DNA of 64,000 nt, taken from the NCBI GenBank assembly GCA_963664625.1, contig OY761541.1:3658001-3722000 (forward strand), written 5' to 3'. Below are positions 60,538-64,000 of this stretch, in pieces (position 1 is the first letter of the stretch; every line of letters begins with the position of its first letter). The notes beneath the pieces were generated by a model. It made no database searches. It had not been told where the DNA came from and saw only the letters and a list, made by a program, of their open reading frames with translations. The DNA comes from CBDCFV01 sp963664625. Lineage in GTDB: Bacteria; Chloroflexota; Dehalococcoidia; Lucifugimonadales; UBA3495. A program made the position numbers and the translations under genes.

Positions 60538-61995
60538 ATGCCCGCACGTACCGGAGAGCAATATCTGGCTGGCCTGCGCAGCCAGACGCCAGAGATTTAC
60601 CTTCACGGCGAACGAGTGGAAGACGTAACTACCTGCCCCGGACTGGCCAACGGCGCCCGTTCAGTGGCCGGTCTTTACGACATGCAGCACGATCCCGTGC
60701 TCCGCAGTGAGATGACTTACACCTCGCCCTCCAGCGGCGAGCCGGTTGGCCTGTCGTTTATTGCTCCCAGGACTCGAGACGACCTCCGGAAGCGCCGGGT
60801 AATGATGTCTCACTGGGCCCGCACCAGCTATGGCATGATGGGCCGCACACCCGACTTCCTCAACACCAGCATGATGGCGATGGCGGAAGCCGGAGACTAC
60901 TTTGGCGCCAACAGGCCCGAGTTCAAGCAGAACATTGTGGACTACTACGAATACGTCCGTGAGAACGACCTGGCTCTCACCCACACGTTGGTAAACCTGC
61001 AACGCAACCGCCGCCAACTGGCCTACAGCAGGAACTACAACACCGACGTGGCGATGCAGATCGTGAAGGATACGGACGCCGGGATTGTAATTCGAGGGCC
61101 GAGGGTGTTGGCAACTCTGGGGCCTTTGTCCGATGAGATAGCCGTGTACCCGGTGAGGAATTCGCAGTTGGAAGGCACCGAGGACGCCTGGAGGTACGCC
61201 TTCGCCTTCTGCATTCCCTGTGATACTCCGGGGTTGCGGTTCCTTTGCCGGGAGAGCTTTGACTTGGGGCGGTCGACCTTTGACCACCCGTTGGGGTCCC
61301 GGTTCGAGGAAATGGACGCCATCGTCTTTATGGACGACGTGCTGGTCCCGTGGGAACGGGTGTTCCTGTTTGGGGATGTGGGGCTGGCCAACGGCCTGAG
61401 CGCCAACACCCACCAATACAACCACTCCGGGCATCAGGTGGTGGCCAAGAACGTCGCCAAGTGCGAATTCGTGCTTGGAATAGCGAGCATGATGGTGAAG
61501 ACCCTAGGTTCCGAGTCGATAGCCCAGGTCCAGGCGTTGCTGGCGGAGGTCATCGAAAATCTCGAAATCATGAAGGCGCTGCTGCTGGCTGCCGAGGAAA
61601 CCGCTGAGGTGGATCAGTGGGGTGTCATGTGCCCCGCGCTGATACCCATAACGGTAGCCCGGAACATCATGATCCGGATGTACCCGAGGATGGTGGAGAT
61701 AATCCAGCTATTGGGGTCAAGCAGCCTGATGGCTCTGCCTATAGAAACGGACTTCGACGGACCGCTTGCGGAGCATATAACCAAGTACCTTGACACCGAG
61801 ACGGCTACTTCCCGCGAGCGAGTGCAGCTTTTCCGCTTGGCGTGGGACCTGTCCGGCAGCGCCTTCGGCTCGCGGCAGGTCCTTTACGAACGCTACTTCC
61901 AAGGTGACTGGATGCGCAACGCAGGCATCCTCTGGGACCGGTATGACGTGGAACCGGTGATGGATATTGTGAAGGACTTCCTGGACCGGCCCTGA
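60538..61995 (+). CDS. 4-hydroxyphenylacetate 3-monooxygenase-type flavin hydroxylase (HpaB family)
   Basis: This 485-aa protein belongs to the HpaB/4-hydroxybutyryl-CoA dehydratase fold family. It has RTGEQYLAGLRSQTPEIYLHGERV at the start, HWARTSYGMMGRTPDF, the HTLVNLQRNRRQ segment and VLVPWERVFL. Such enzymes use FADH2 from a separate reductase to hydroxylate phenols. Family members are numerous in SAR202-type genomes, where they are linked to oxidation of refractory organic matter. The reductase HpaC is not in the window. The start has a GGGAGG site upstream. Confidence 0.92.
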   Translation: MPARTGEQYLAGLRSQTPEIYLHGERVEDVTTCPGLANGARSVAGLYDMQHDPVLRSEMTYTSPSSGEPVGLSFIAPRTRDDLRKRRVMMSHWARTSYGMMGRTPDFLNTSMMAMAEAGDYFGANRPEFKQNIVDYYEYVRENDLALTHTLVNLQRNRRQLAYSRNYNTDVAMQIVKDTDAGIVIRGPRVLATLGPLSDEIAVYPVRNSQLEGTEDAWRYAFAFCIPCDTPGLRFLCRESFDLGRSTFDHPLGSRFEEMDAIVFMDDVLVPWERVFLFGDVGLANGLSANTHQYNHSGHQVVAKNVAKCEFVLGIASMMVKTLGSESIAQVQALLAEVIENLEIMKALLLAAEETAEVDQWGVMCPALIPITVARNIMIRMYPRMVEIIQLLGSSSLMALPIETDFDGPLAEHITKYLDTETATSRERVQLFRLAWDLSGSAFGSRQVLYERYFQGDWMRNAGILWDRYDVEPVMDIVKDFLDRP

Positions 61996-62028
61996 ACCTG
62001 GGCGACCGGCATATTCTCGTGTATAAAA

Positions 62029-62051
62029 AGGGCAGCCACGAGGGCTGCCCC
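62029..62051 (-). terminator. Intrinsic terminator between converging genes
   Basis: On the minus strand GGGCAGCC-ctcgt-GGCTGCCC is followed at once by TTTTTATAC, a full hairpin plus T-tract. It ends the Rieske gene transcript (stop at 62100). The hairpin resembles the GGGCAACC hairpin of the dispersed repeat. Confidence 0.8.
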
Positions 62052-62099
62052 TACTGTCCATTGTGGGGAGGCGCAAAGTAGCTCCCCACATTCCTGTTC

Positions 62100-63389
62100 C
62101 TAGTGGACAGGCTCTTCCAACGCCTCCTTGCCCAGTATCTTTACGGCCATTTCCTGGGCTATGGGGCTGTACTTGGTGGAACCGGCGGCGCGGTGCAGTT
62201 GGGTCAACTGGAAGGCCCAAGGGTCCTCTTCCTGTTGCCACGGCACATAGATGCACTTGTTCTTCTCGGGGTCTCGGAACGTGTTCATGGGCTCCCCGCC
62301 ATCGGCCAGCAGGTTAAGCTGCTGGGTCAACATGCGCCGGTAGGCGATGATGCCAATGTCGGACTCTCCCAGCCGTTCCTGGGTCCGGTCGGCTATTTCA
62401 CCCTGGGTTATCCATGCGAAGTAGTCCTGTCCGGCGTTGGCGTCCAGCAGGTCCCAAACGGCGTCGCCCTTCTCGTCGATGGGCAGTGGGACGCTGTAGT
62501 AGGGCACCTTTTCCTGCTTCGGTGTGGCCTCGCCGGGCGGCTGGTGATGGGCCTTTATGTAGATGAAGTGGGTATGGGTGTCGTCAATGGGCACACGATA
62601 TTGAAGGTCGCCGCCGACCCTGCCTATGTTGGGGAACAGGATGGGGAACCCGATACGCCAGTCGGGATCATCGTAGCTGCCCCCGTGGCGGACGGCTCGT
62701 TTGAGGATGCCGTTCTCGTAAGGCTCGTATACCACTTCCTCGAAAAGGCTCCGGTCCTCGTAAACCTTTCCGGCCACGAAGCCGCGGCGCTTGAGATCAC
62801 CCCGGCCCAGTTTCTCCAGGACGTAGTCGGAGAACCGGCCATGCAACCAGTCAACGTGGTGAAGGTCGACAGCGTTTTCCATCGTTTGCAGCCAATTGCA
62901 GGGGAGCACTGCCGACCCGATGTCGTGCAGCACGTTGTCCCACACCAGCAGGTCCCACCTGGGCAGCAACGGAGCAGGCGCCGGCCCCAAGTAGGCGAAT
63001 ATCAACCCGGCCAACTCCTGTACAGGGTAAGCCTTGGTGGTGACTTTGCTTGGGAACGTGCTGTCGGCGGGCTCCGCCGGCATCTCCACACAACGGCCTG
63101 TCTCGTTGAACATCCAGCCGTGGTAGGGACACCGCAACCCTTCCTCTTCCGGGATGCCGTAGGCCATGGATATACGGCGGTGGGGGCAGGTATCGTCGAT
63201 CAGTCCAAGCTTGCCTTTGCGGTCCCGATACAGGACCAGGGACTCACACATCAGCTTGATAGGCATGACCGGATGTTCGTCCAATTGCACGGAAGCAGCG
63301 ACGGGCTGCCAATATCGGCGCAGTAACTCCCCCATGGGAGTGCCCGGTCCTACCCTGGTAAGTCGTTCGTTCTCCTCTGCCGTTAGCAT
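62100..63389 (-). CDS. Rieske non-heme iron oxygenase, catalytic subunit
   Basis: This 429-aa protein is the alpha subunit of an aromatic ring-hydroxylating or demethylating oxygenase. The Rieske cluster is bound by Cys68, His70, Cys87 and His90 (TCPHRR, CPYHGW). The mononuclear iron site follows in the pattern D175-x2-H178-x4-H183 (NAVDLHHVDWLHG). It resembles phthalate and vanillate-type oxygenases that act as single alpha subunits. The reductase partner is not nearby. It converges with the HpaB-type gene, and a SnoaL-like gene lies upstream on the same strand. Confidence 0.92.
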   Translation of the reverse strand: MLTAEENERLTRVGPGTPMGELLRRYWQPVAASVQLDEHPVMPIKLMCESLVLYRDRKGKLGLIDDTCPHRRISMAYGIPEEEGLRCPYHGWMFNETGRCVEMPAEPADSTFPSKVTTKAYPVQELAGLIFAYLGPAPAPLLPRWDLLVWDNVLHDIGSAVLPCNWLQTMENAVDLHHVDWLHGRFSDYVLEKLGRGDLKRRGFVAGKVYEDRSLFEEVVYEPYENGILKRAVRHGGSYDDPDWRIGFPILFPNIGRVGGDLQYRVPIDDTHTHFIYIKAHHQPPGEATPKQEKVPYYSVPLPIDEKGDAVWDLLDANAGQDYFAWITQGEIADRTQERLGESDIGIIAYRRMLTQQLNLLADGGEPMNTFRDPEKNKCIYVPWQQEEDPWAFQLTQLHRAAGSTKYSPIAQEMAVKILGKEALEEPVH

Positions 63390-63549
63390 AATCCTCCTTT
63401 TATGCTGTGAGTTGGATCTCCATTAGGCTGGCCGCAAGTTGTGGACGACTGGTTGACAGCCACATCGAGCGACCACTAACGGCTTTCTAGCAGACAGCGA
63501 AAGGAATGTCAAACCACCAGACCATGTTGTAGAACCAACAGTCCACGCA

Positions 63550-64000
63550 TCATACAAATTGTGCCTTGGCCCAGCCCTGGTCAAAGGGAGCATGGAAGAT
63601 GGCCGTTGACCGTTTGCTTTTGAACATCCAGCGGCCGTCAACCCGCACATATTCTTCGTCATCTATGCCAGCCCGCCACATGGCTTGGTTGCCGTCGCTT
63701 ATGGTGCAGGGCATGAACAGGTACCAGCGGGCGCGGGCGGTGTCGCCGGTGACCTCGATCTGCGGATTCAGGGCGTAGTGGAGGGCGAAGGTGAATATTC
63801 CCGACGCTCCCTTGAAGAACTCCCGGATTGCCTCCCGGCCCTCATACCGCCCCAAAGCGCCGCTTTCCCAGACCGCGTCCTCCACGAACAATGCGGCGAT
63901 GCCGTCGGGGTTGTAGCTGTCGTCGCAGTAAGCGGCATACTGAGCTTTCAACTCACGGATGGCGTTGACATCCTCCAGTTCCCTTACTCTTTTCTCCAGT
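63550..64000 (-). CDS. SnoaL-like/NTF2-fold protein, 5' end beyond the window
   Basis: The frame is open to the right edge of the window. In-frame codons upstream of the TTG at 63951 read LEKRVRELEDVNAIRELK, the usual N-terminal helix of SnoaL_4-type proteins, so the start lies outside. The visible part shows YAAYCDDSYN, IAALFVEDAVWE, the GxYxGREAIREFF helix and YLFMPCTI strands. These cone-shaped proteins act as isomerases, hydratases or dehalogenases. It is upstream of the Rieske oxygenase on the same strand and may act on its product. Confidence 0.85.
   Translation of the reverse strand, partial: LEKRVRELEDVNAIRELKAQYAAYCDDSYNPDGIAALFVEDAVWESGALGRYEGREAIREFFKGASGIFTFALHYALNPQIEVTGDTARARWYLFMPCTISDGNQAMWRAGIDDEEYVRVDGRWMFKSKRSTAIFHAPFDQGWAKAQFV

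Overview
The window is about 64 kb of high-GC bacterial DNA. It is densely packed with genes in short runs on both strands and has no rRNA or tRNA gene that I could recognise. The gene content suggests a free-living, aerobic, heterotrophic member of the Chloroflexota, of the SAR202/Dehalococcoidia type. Pointers are an F420 ligase (CofE), an HpaB-type flavin monooxygenase, a Rieske oxygenase, hydantoinase A/B subunits, a zf-trcl-like zinc-ribbon protein and a UbiA/UbiX/UbiD/UbiE quinone block. This placement is inferred from gene families and was not tested by phylogeny.

Layout. 1-2.7 kb (minus): the end of a his operon (hisA, hisH), a PduO-type cobalamin adenosyltransferase and a DUF4268-like nuclease. 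2.7-7 kb: a histidine phosphatase, cofE, dinB, hicB with a decayed hicA, and a coiled-coil nuclease-like protein. 7.2-11.7 kb (plus): an aminotransferase, a dienelactone hydrolase, a jelly-roll protein, and an NHLRC2-like thioredoxin/NHL protein with an in-frame TGA where the first active-site cysteine should be, so a candidate selenoprotein. 11.7-18 kb (minus): prmC and prfA, then ubiE, an aspartic protease, ubiX, ubiA and ubiD, probably the late steps of menaquinone synthesis. 18.3-21.6 kb (minus): a zinc ribbon and modABC. 21.8-29.4 kb: small cupin/Lin0512 proteins, then hyuB, a PIG-L deacetylase, a methyltransferase, hyuA and a macro-domain protein. 29.4-42.6 kb: a DNA maintenance region with a YprA-like helicase, an AlaX editing protein, dnaN, a GNAT protein, a radical SAM protein, an imuC/imuB mutagenesis cassette and a CBS-HEPN protein. 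42.6-46 kb (minus): a three-subunit biotin-dependent carboxylase. 46-50.9 kb (minus): an ABC/GldG-type/DUF4340 system. 51-57 kb: an unknown pair, a cupin, a three-domain fusion (DHDPS family + MfnB + TusA-like), a PaREP1/HEPN protein, exonuclease III and an AroQ-like protein. 57-64 kb: a protoglobin, an MFS transporter, an esterase, an HpaB monooxygenase, a Rieske oxygenase and a SnoaL-like protein, suggesting oxidation of aromatic or refractory organic compounds.

The strongest themes are four. (1) The candidate Sec-containing NHLRC2 homologue has a perfect 8-bp hairpin just after the UGA. (2) An SOS-like DNA damage regulon is visible: GAAC-N4-GTTC boxes sit in front of both the imuB cassette and the radical SAM protein, which ends in a clamp-binding-like motif resembling that of DinB. 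(3) The DHDPS-MfnB-TusA fusion keeps every MfnB catalytic residue I can place. (4) Dispersed multi-hairpin repeats recur in the intergenic gaps. No CRISPR array, prophage or transposase gene was seen.
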